NCBI GenBank assembly: GCA_004297825.1
Contig: SCSX01000074.1
Span: 1 to 64,000 of the forward strand
Length of the DNA stretch: 64,000 nt
Source: Spirochaetota bacterium
GTDB taxonomy: Bacteria; Spirochaetota; UBA4802; UBA5368
Direction of reading: 5' to 3'
A program made the position numbers and the translations under genes. Numbering within the stretch: position 1 is the first letter of the stretch; each line of letters starts with the position of its first letter. This document shows positions 58,809-64,000 of this stretch, one piece after another. Under the pieces are notes generated by a model, which was not told where the DNA came from, searched no databases, and saw only the letters and a program-made list of their open reading frames with translations.

Positions 58809-60212
58809 ATGAAGCGACTTCTCATCATCGGGGCGGGCGAAGCGGGCGAAATGGTCGCCAAGGAGATCCTCGATAACGAACGCATTTCCGGGCGCTATGC
58901 GCTCGCGGGCTTCCTGGACGACGATCCGGCGAAGAAAAGCCTGCTCGGGCACCCCGTTATCGGCAGGATCGCCGATGCGCCCGCGGTTATCCGGGAGCGC
59001 GAGATAGCGGAAGTGATCATAGCCATTCCCTCCGGGAGCAGGGAAACGATCAATCGTATCGTCAACTCATTGGGCGGCGCCCAAGTAGGAATCAAGATCG
59101 TTCCCGGGCTTTTCGAGATCATCGAGGGCAGGGTAAGCTTCAGCCAGGTGCGCAGTATCGAGCCGGCCGACCTGCTGGGCCGCGAAGAGGTGGGTTTCGA
59201 GCTGGAAAAATTATCGGGCTATTACAGGGACAGCTCGGTGTTCGTCACCGGGGCGGGGGGGTCTATCGGGTCGGAGATATTCGCGCAGCTCCTGGACCTC
59301 CCGGTGCGCGAGGCGATCGCGTTTGGACACGGTGAAAACTCGATCCACGGCCTCATTACGCGCGCGGGGGTCGACCCGCGTTTCCGCTACGTGATCGGCG
59401 ACATACGGGACCAGGTGAAGGTGCGGCGTGAAATGGAGCGATTCAGGCCCGGTTTGGTCTTCCATGCCGCGGCGCACAAGCATCTTCCCCTAATGGAGGA
59501 GTACCCCGACGAGGCGGTGAAGAACAACATCCTGGGCACGTTCGCCTGCGCGCTCTCGGCGATCGAAACGGGGGTGCGCCGGTTCATCTTCGTATCCACG
59601 GACAAGGCGGTCAATCCCACCTCGGTCATGGGCGCCACCAAGCGCCTGGCGGAGCGGATCGTGATTTCACTCAATGCCGCGCAGTCGGGCACCTCCTTCG
59701 CGCTCACGCGCTTTGGCAATGTCCTTGGTTCCCGCGGGAGCGTGGTTCACATCTTTCGGTCGCAGATCGAGCGGGGAGGGCCCCTCACGGTGACCCATCC
59801 CGAGATGACGCGGTTTTTCATGTCCATACGCGAGGCGGCCCGGCTTGTGATCAAAGCGGCTTCACTTTCCGGGGGGAGCGTCTTCGTGCTCGAGATGGGG
59901 AAACCGGTCAAGATCGCCGATCTTGCGCGCGAGATGATACGCCTTCATGGATTCGACGAGGACGAGATACCCATCGTATTCACGGGGCTTCGTCCCGGTG
60001 AAAAGATGTACGAAGAGGTGCTCTCCGACAAGGAGGACCTCGCGAAGACCACGTATGACAAGCTTCTCGTTTCCACCCAGGACGAGCAGCCTCTTGGTTC
60101 GCGCGACCTGAGCGAAATGGTGCGGGAATTTGCCAACGCGGCGGAAAGGGGCGACCCGGGCGAGATCCGCCGGCTCCTGAAACGATTTGTACCGGAGTAC
60201 ACCGGTGCCTGA
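58809..60212 (+). CDS. Nucleotide-sugar 4,6-dehydratase (CapD/PglF-like, without membrane domain)
   Basis: SDR-type UDP-N-acetylglucosamine 4,6-dehydratase family. An N-terminal CoA-binding-like Rossmann domain (1-130, LIIGAGEAGEMVAKEIL) precedes the catalytic domain (145-460) with GAGGSIGSEI near 150, and VSTDKAVNPTSVMGATKRLAE, which has the Met-x3-Lys variant of the SDR Tyr-x3-Lys motif. Four transmembrane helices usual in WbpM/PglF are absent, so the protein is soluble. It starts the route to 4-keto-6-deoxy sugars. The aminotransferase gene overlaps its stop by eight bases. Confidence 0.88.
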   Translation: MKRLLIIGAGEAGEMVAKEILDNERISGRYALAGFLDDDPAKKSLLGHPVIGRIADAPAVIREREIAEVIIAIPSGSRETINRIVNSLGGAQVGIKIVPGLFEIIEGRVSFSQVRSIEPADLLGREEVGFELEKLSGYYRDSSVFVTGAGGSIGSEIFAQLLDLPVREAIAFGHGENSIHGLITRAGVDPRFRYVIGDIRDQVKVRREMERFRPGLVFHAAAHKHLPLMEEYPDEAVKNNILGTFACALSAIETGVRRFIFVSTDKAVNPTSVMGATKRLAERIVISLNAAQSGTSFALTRFGNVLGSRGSVVHIFRSQIERGGPLTVTHPEMTRFFMSIREAARLVIKAASLSGGSVFVLEMGKPVKIADLAREMIRLHGFDEDEIPIVFTGLRPGEKMYEEVLSDKEDLAKTTYDKLLVSTQDEQPLGSRDLSEMVREFANAAERGDPGEIRRLLKRFVPEYTGA

Positions 60213-61416
60213 GCTGAAACCGATACCCTTCTCCCCCCCCGACATCACCCAGGCCGAAATCGACGCGGTCGCGGAGGTAATGCGCAGCGGCTGGATCACC
60301 ACGGGACCCCGCGTCATGGAGTTCGAAAAGAAGATCGCCGAGTATTGCGGCACGCCCGGGGCGGTGTGCCTGAGCTCGGCGACCGCGGGGCTGGAGCTCG
60401 TCCTGCGTCTTCTCGACATAGGTCCGGGGGACGAGGTAATCACAACCCCCTGTACCTATGCAGCAACGGCGAACGTGATCCTCCACGTGGGTGCGCGTCC
60501 CGTGTTCGTGGATGTCGGCCGGGGAAGCTTTCTTATCGATCCGGATGCGGTCGCCGCGGCGGTCACGAAAAGAACAAAGGCCGTCATTCCCGTCGATTTC
60601 GGGGGCTGGCCGGCGGATTACCGGTCCATAGCCCTGGCGCTGGATTCCAGAAGAAAAAAGTACCGCCCGCGGAAGAATTCACTGCAATGCCTGTTCGACA
60701 GGCCCGCGGTGATCGCCGACGCGGCGCACTCTATCGGCGCGCGCTGCGGGGGGGGCATGTCGGGCAGTCTCGCGGATTTTTCGGTGTTTTCGTTTCATGC
60801 GGTGAAAAATTTGACTACGGCGGAAGGGGGCGCGGTTACGTTCGGGGGCGGTATCGGACCCCATGTCCCTGAAATGTCCCGGCAGCTCAAGCTGTTCTCG
60901 CTCCACGGGCAGAGCAAGGACGCGCTGGCAAAGCAGCGGGCGGGAGGCTGGCGCTACTCGATCGAACTTCCGGGGTATAAATGCAACATGACGGATATCC
61001 AGGCCGCCATGGGACTGGCGCAGCTTGAACGCTACGAGCGCGAGATACTGCCGGCGCGGCGGGAGATTTTCACGCTGTATAGGTCACTTCTCGGGGAAGA
61101 TACGCGGCTTTCCCTTCCCCTGGCGAACAAGGGCGAAATTGAAAGCTCGTGTCATCTTTACCCCGTCATCGTAAAGGGTGCGGATGAACAGCGCAGGGAC
61201 GCCGTCATAGAGCGCATGGCTGCGCAAGGCATCGCGTGCAACGTGCACTTTATCCCCGTCGTCATGCATCCCGCGTACACCCGCCTTGGCTACCGGATGG
61301 ACGATTATCCGCGCTGCTACGAAATGTTCCGCGCCGAGATAAGCCTCCCGGTGTATTCACGCCTCCTGCGTGAGGATGCGAGAAGGGTCGCGGAGACGCT
61401 GCGCGGCTGTCTCTAG
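60205..61416 (+). CDS. DegT/DnrJ/EryC1/StrS-family sugar aminotransferase
   Basis: PLP-dependent aminotransferase that converts the keto sugar made upstream to an amino sugar. The start is GTG 60205 (VPELKPIPFSPPDI) with GGAG eight bases upstream, overlapping the dehydratase stop; the TTG at 60187 is less likely. PLP-binding landmarks are YAATANVILHVGARPVFVD near 93 and SVFSFHAVKNLTTAEGGAV near 196 with the Schiff-base Lys. The protein is 403 residues, normal for the family. Together with the dehydratase it forms a two-gene amino-sugar unit, likely for surface glycans. Confidence 0.9.
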   Translation: MPELKPIPFSPPDITQAEIDAVAEVMRSGWITTGPRVMEFEKKIAEYCGTPGAVCLSSATAGLELVLRLLDIGPGDEVITTPCTYAATANVILHVGARPVFVDVGRGSFLIDPDAVAAAVTKRTKAVIPVDFGGWPADYRSIALALDSRRKKYRPRKNSLQCLFDRPAVIADAAHSIGARCGGGMSGSLADFSVFSFHAVKNLTTAEGGAVTFGGGIGPHVPEMSRQLKLFSLHGQSKDALAKQRAGGWRYSIELPGYKCNMTDIQAAMGLAQLERYEREILPARREIFTLYRSLLGEDTRLSLPLANKGEIESSCHLYPVIVKGADEQRRDAVIERMAAQGIACNVHFIPVVMHPAYTRLGYRMDDYPRCYEMFRAEISLPVYSRLLREDARRVAETLRGCL

Positions 61417-61427
61417 CGTTCGCTCGT

Positions 61428-62261
61428 TCATCGTTTTTCTCTCTCAAGTTCGAAATTTTTCAATATCTTCGCCTTGTTTCGAGAGCCCATCCGCTCGAGC
61501 GTGGGCCATACCGCGAGAACCAGGCGGGGCCATACGGTCACGATCCTGGAAAAGAATCCGGTCGACGCGGGAACGTATACTTCCGCTTTGCGCTTAACGA
61601 TGGCCCGGAGGACCGCGCGCGCGACATCGACGGGCTGCTGGGGCGCACTCAGGAAGGTGAGCGGGGAGCCGCCGTGCGCGGCCTCGTAGCGCAGCATGGG
61701 CGTATCGACCGAATCCGGAAAGACGGTCGCGACATGTATTTTATGGCGTTTGAGCTCCAGGTTGAGGGTCAGACCCAGGCCGCGCAGCGCGTATTTTGTG
61801 GCCGTGTAAACCGCGCTGTAGGTTTCGGGTACGATTCCGGCCATGGACGATATGGTAACGATGGCCCCGCCCTCCGATTCGCGGATGAAGGGCAGCGTTT
61901 CCCTGATCGCGATCATGGCGCCCACGAGGTTGACGCGCACCTGCAGTTCGATATCCGCGATGCGCGCCTCTTCGAATGGGCCGGGCACGATAATCCCCGC
62001 GGTATTGATAAGCATGTCGATGCGGCCGAGCTTCCTGCGCACCTTCCGCACCATCCCGGCGACGGCGGCGCTCCTGGTAATATCACACGGAATGATGAAA
62101 GGCTTATTTTTCAGATTTGCCGATGCGGCGCGAAGGCCCCGCAGGTTAATATCGGTGAGCGCGACCGTTACGCCCTGATCTTCAAGCAGGCCTGCGATCT
62201 CGCGGGCGATACCGCCCGCGCCTCCCGTTATAAGGGCGACCTTACCTTTAAGATAGTTCAT
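61428..62261 (-). CDS. Short-chain dehydrogenase/reductase
   Basis: Classical SDR of 277 residues. It has the NAD(P) motif TGGAGGIAREIA near 13, NTAGIIVPG near 85, and the catalytic Ser/Tyr/Lys in TISSMAG and YTATKYALRG near 135-155. A C-terminal extension of about 30 residues beyond the fold is present. GGAGG precedes the ATG. The substrate is unknown; lipid or hydroxyacyl substrates are common in this subgroup. It is convergent with the aminotransferase. Confidence 0.85.
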   Translation of the reverse strand: MNYLKGKVALITGGAGGIAREIAGLLEDQGVTVALTDINLRGLRAASANLKNKPFIIPCDITRSAAVAGMVRKVRRKLGRIDMLINTAGIIVPGPFEEARIADIELQVRVNLVGAMIAIRETLPFIRESEGGAIVTISSMAGIVPETYSAVYTATKYALRGLGLTLNLELKRHKIHVATVFPDSVDTPMLRYEAAHGGSPLTFLSAPQQPVDVARAVLRAIVKRKAEVYVPASTGFFSRIVTVWPRLVLAVWPTLERMGSRNKAKILKNFELEREKR

Positions 62262-62292
62262 GTCGTTTCCTCCGCGTGCGGGTCATGCTGTT

Positions 62293-62324
62293 GCGCGGCC
62301 GCCGGTTTTCCCGGACCGCCGCGC
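62293..62324 (-). promoter_or_regulatory. GC-rich hairpin in the SDR 5' region
   Basis: GCGCGGC (62293-62299) and GCCGCGC (62318-62324) are perfect complements flanking a GC-rich loop, 32 bases upstream of the SDR start. They may form a leader structure. The rest of 62262-62535 shows no other feature. Confidence 0.35.
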
Positions 62325-62535
62325 GTAAACCTGGAACAGGATAGGCGCCCGGGGGCTTTTTGTCAAGGTGAGGGGGCGGATATTCTTTCCCGCCGATATC
62401 CCGCGCTGTATAAACCGAGGCGCTCAAAAATCTGCGGCTCCAGCGAATCACCCGGGAAAATCATGGTATGCATTTTAGTGGACCTCGCGGCGTTTCCCGC
62501 ATACCATGGGAAATCCCCAGGGGGTGGTCAGGAGT

Positions 62536-63156
62536 ATGGAGCGGAAGAAAGCGAGGAAGCCGGGAGCGGTACGCTGGAATGTAGTGCCCATCGATCAGGC
62601 CCGCGAGGCGGATCGATGGATCGTCGCGCCCGCCCAGGGCAGGAATAAAGGCGCGGGGCGGGTGAAGGGATTCGCCCGTTTCAGGGGGAATTGTTTTTTC
62701 GACCGCGGCATACCCGGGGGTTTGTCAATTTTCATCTATCGCGCGGTAAAAAAACTCGGGATTACCGGGACCGCGCTCTTCTTTGCAAGGGGTGTCGTAA
62801 AAAAAGCGCACGGCGGCAGGGTGGCGGGAATATCGATACGCGAGCTTCCCTGGGGGACCGGGCTGCTTATCACGATACCCCGAGGGATACGCGGAACGGA
62901 GTTCCTCGATCTCCGGCTGGCCGATGCGGAATATAAATTCAGGCGCATCGAGCTTCTCGTCCTGGGGGCCCTCCTGCGCATCGCGCGACCGGCTGATTCT
63001 GCCGCGAAGTGCAGCGCCCGGGCGGTCCTTATACTCGCAAGGGGCTGGAAGGCGGCCGATAGCCCTTTACTGCCCCCAGTAAGCCATGTGCACACAAAGC
63101 AGGCCCGCCAGCCGGTGAAAAATAAAAAGCCCGGATATCGCTATCCGGGCTTTTGA
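62536..63156 (+). CDS. Hypothetical protein
   Basis: A frame of 206 residues from ATG 62536 (an ATG at 62506 is also in frame). The middle part, GIPGGLSIFIYRAVKKLGITGTALF then GRVAGISIRELPWGTGLLI, has the amino-acid balance and third-position bias of real coding sequence. The C-terminal part is basic and low complexity, and its last ten codons run through the terminator hairpin of the opposite cold-shock gene. No family is recognised. Whether the annotated stop is the natural one is uncertain. Confidence 0.45.
   Translation: MERKKARKPGAVRWNVVPIDQAREADRWIVAPAQGRNKGAGRVKGFARFRGNCFFDRGIPGGLSIFIYRAVKKLGITGTALFFARGVVKKAHGGRVAGISIRELPWGTGLLITIPRGIRGTEFLDLRLADAEYKFRRIELLVLGALLRIARPADSAAKCSARAVLILARGWKAADSPLLPPVSHVHTKQARQPVKNKKPGYRYPGF
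63125..63154 (-). terminator. Intrinsic terminator of the cold-shock gene
   Basis: AAAAGCCCGGATA (63125-63137) and TATCCGGGCTTTT (63142-63154) form a perfect 13-base-pair stem with a 4-base loop. On the minus strand the stem is followed by a T-rich tail. It could work in both directions. Confidence 0.85.
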
Positions 63157-63176
63157 GGGTTCAATTTAATATACAG

Positions 63177-63377
63177 TTATATTAAAGATACTTGGACCGC
63201 CCTGGGTCCCCTGTCGCTTTTTTCAATAGTGAACTGTACTTCGGCGCCTTCGGGAAGGGTTTTGAAGCCTTCACCTATGATGCTGGAGTGATGGACGAAA
63301 TAGTCGCGTCCGTCCGTTGCTGAGATGAAACCATACCCTTTCTGATCGTTGAACCACTTTACTTTGCCCTGAGACAT
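63177..63377 (-). CDS. Cold-shock domain protein (CspA family)
   Basis: A 66-residue single cold-shock domain that binds single-stranded RNA or DNA and acts as an RNA chaperone. The RNA-binding motifs KGYGFIS (RNP1) and DYFVHHS (RNP2) are intact, and the start MSQGKVKWFNDQ is typical. AGGAG lies eight bases before the ATG. A promoter at 63507-63534 implies a leader of about 120 bases, as in cold-regulated csp genes. It ends in an intrinsic terminator. Which cold-shock paralogue it is cannot be said. Confidence 0.95.
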   Translation of the reverse strand: MSQGKVKWFNDQKGYGFISATDGRDYFVHHSSIIGEGFKTLPEGAEVQFTIEKSDRGPRAVQVSLI

Positions 63378-63506
63378 GCTGTTTACTCCTGAGGTTTTAT
63401 GGGAGAGACTCCCTTATGGAAAAGTCAGAAACGCTGTAATGGAGGTTACCCGGGTGAGGCGAGGTACTACCACAAGAAGCTTTATTGAACTTATCCACGC
63501 AATGAC

Positions 63507-63534
63507 ATAGTAAATATAGCGCATAAATTGTCAA
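63507..63534 (-). promoter_or_regulatory. Promoter of the cold-shock gene
   Basis: On the minus strand, TTGACA (63534-63529), a 16-base spacer and TACTAT (63512-63507). The transcript would start near 63500 and carry a leader of about 120 bases. Confidence 0.6.
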
Positions 63535-63600
63535 TTCAAAAAAATATTACTCACTCATTTAGCACAAAAACATGGTATTTTTGACCGGAACCGGCGTTCT

Positions 63601-63656
63601 CCGGGTCTTCAGGTGAAGACCCGGCAGTGTATTCTTTCATAGAGGAGCGCCTCCTC
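63601..63656. ncRNA. Two adjacent hairpins, possible small RNA or regulatory structure
   Basis: CCGGGTCTTC (63601-63610) pairs with GAAGACCCGG (63615-63624); GAGGAG (63642-63647) pairs with CTCCTC (63651-63656). Neither belongs to a gene. No clear promoter for them was found, so a small RNA is only a possibility. Confidence 0.3.
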
Positions 63657-63735
63657 CAAGGGTTAGGCTGAAGCGAGGGTTGCTATTTCCTCATGGGCTT
63701 TTATAGATCAAGTAATTTAGTAATATCTGAAAAAC

Positions 63736-63764
63736 TTGACAATCGATTTGTGAGGCACTATTTT
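63736..63764 (+). promoter_or_regulatory. Promoter of the Tat-exported protein gene
   Basis: TTGACA (63736-63741), a 17-base spacer and TATTTT (63759-63764). Predicted start near 63771, about 115 bases before the ATG at 63886. Confidence 0.55.
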
Positions 63765-63801
63765 AATCATGCGTTGGATTAAATGCGTGTTTGTGAAAAT
63801 G

Positions 63802-63865
63802 CCGGTTCCAAGATAAATTCGGATACCGATCTGACGGATAAACCGGATGAAACCGGTGTTTTTTT
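63802..63865 (+). promoter_or_regulatory. Attenuator-like leader
   Basis: ACCGG (63842-63846) pairs with CCGGT (63853-63857), followed by GTTTTTTT (63858-63865), a short terminator-like hairpin inside the leader. An upstream CCGGTT (63802-63807) can pair with AACCGG (63841-63846) and would disrupt the hairpin, giving two exclusive folds. Confidence 0.4.
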
Positions 63866-63885
63866 GAAAGGACCGGAGACCTTTA

Positions 63886-64000
63886 ATGAAGATATCGAGA
63901 AGACGACTGTTGCTGCTGGCGGGTGCGGGTATCGTTGCGGCTGCCGTCGGCAGGGAGATCACGATGGCAAAAAAACGCTTCGAGGTGGAGAAGACGGACG
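63886..64000 (+). CDS. Tat-signal protein, 3' partial (possibly MsrB-like)
   Basis: The gene starts at ATG 63886 with GGAG seven bases upstream and is cut by the window end after 38 codons. The N-terminus MKISRRRLLLLAGAGIVAAAV carries a twin-arginine motif (SRRRLLL) and a hydrophobic stretch, so a folded, often cofactor-containing protein is exported to the periplasm. The last residues, KKRFEVEKTD, resemble the beginning of the peptide-methionine-(R)-S-oxide reductase domain (MsrB, often FxVxKTDEEW). That identification is a guess from ten residues. Confidence 0.6.
   Translation, partial: MKISRRRLLLLAGAGIVAAAVGREITMAKKRFEVEKTD

Larger units (their letters stand above)
63378..63885. other. 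Long gene-free region between the cold-shock gene and the last gene
   Basis: About 500 bases without a supported gene. It holds the cold-shock leader and promoter (63378-63534), two GC-rich hairpins (63601-63656), a plus-strand promoter (63736-63764) and an attenuator-like leader (63802-63865). A minus-strand frame here has no family match and lacks a ribosome-binding site. Confidence 0.7.

Noticed and set aside
63717-63962. A minus-strand frame over the end of the window
   Set aside because: No ribosome-binding site, no family, and it overlaps the promoter and leader of a well-supported plus-strand gene start.
1-64000. tRNA and rRNA genes
   Set aside because: No cloverleaf-like or conserved rRNA segment was recognised anywhere in the intergenic sequence.

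Overview
The window is a GC-rich, densely coded chromosomal segment dominated by acyl-CoA metabolism and signal transduction. No rRNA, tRNA, insertion sequence, phage gene or CRISPR array was seen. The contents (molybdenum hydroxylase, 4-hydroxybutyryl-CoA dehydratase, several CoA-transferases, five acyl-CoA dehydrogenases, ETF with an ETF-quinone oxidoreductase, Tat and lipoprotein signals, FAD-linked NAD(P)H chemistry) suggest a free-living, anaerobic or facultative diderm bacterium. It probably oxidises fatty acids, branched or hydroxylated acids. Lineages such as environmental Spirochaetota or Desulfobacterota would fit, but no phylogenetic marker here settles it.

Layout. 1-4339: 3' end of a molybdenum hydroxylase operon, whose FAD subunit carries a GltD-like oxidoreductase inserted inside it. 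4569-9000: ABC-2 exporter pair, YaiI-like protein, M23 peptidase, SpoU methyltransferase. 9202-12131: exported protein and a NarX/NarL-type two-component pair. 12162-19702 (minus strand): two kinds of CoA-transferase, a lambda-crystallin-like dehydrogenase, a small zinc protein, a TetR regulator and an acyl-CoA synthetase.

19987-35341 (plus strand) is the core of the window. It holds dienoyl-CoA reductase, an acyl-CoA dehydrogenase pair, FixC/FixX, EtfB/EtfA, two thiolase-fold proteins that both lack the thiolase Cys and His, an SCP2-SCP2-DUF35 protein, a DUF35-BKACE fusion and a second acyl-CoA dehydrogenase pair. A divergent control region at 19703-19986 carries two near-identical palindromes. 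I infer a carbon-carbon bond-cleaving acyl-CoA module that uses an aldolase-like thiolase/DUF35 complex rather than, or in addition to, classical thiolysis. Electrons would pass through ETF to quinone.

35465-42373: thioesterase, acyl-CoA ligase, LysM protein and two large signalling proteins. 42623-52474 (plus strand): TetR regulator followed by enoyl-CoA hydratase, a long acyl-CoA dehydrogenase, a patatin, 4-hydroxybutyryl-CoA dehydratase, 3-hydroxybutyryl-CoA dehydrogenase, HMG-CoA reductase and an acyl-CoA ligase. This is a crotonyl-CoA-centred operon, probably controlled through a motif that occurs before tetR and before the hydratase. 52754-64000: tandem CNBD-GGDEF protein, EamA transporter, small proteins, a lipoprotein, a nucleotide-sugar dehydratase/aminotransferase pair, an SDR, a cold-shock gene with a long leader, and the start of a Tat-exported protein preceded by an attenuator-like leader.
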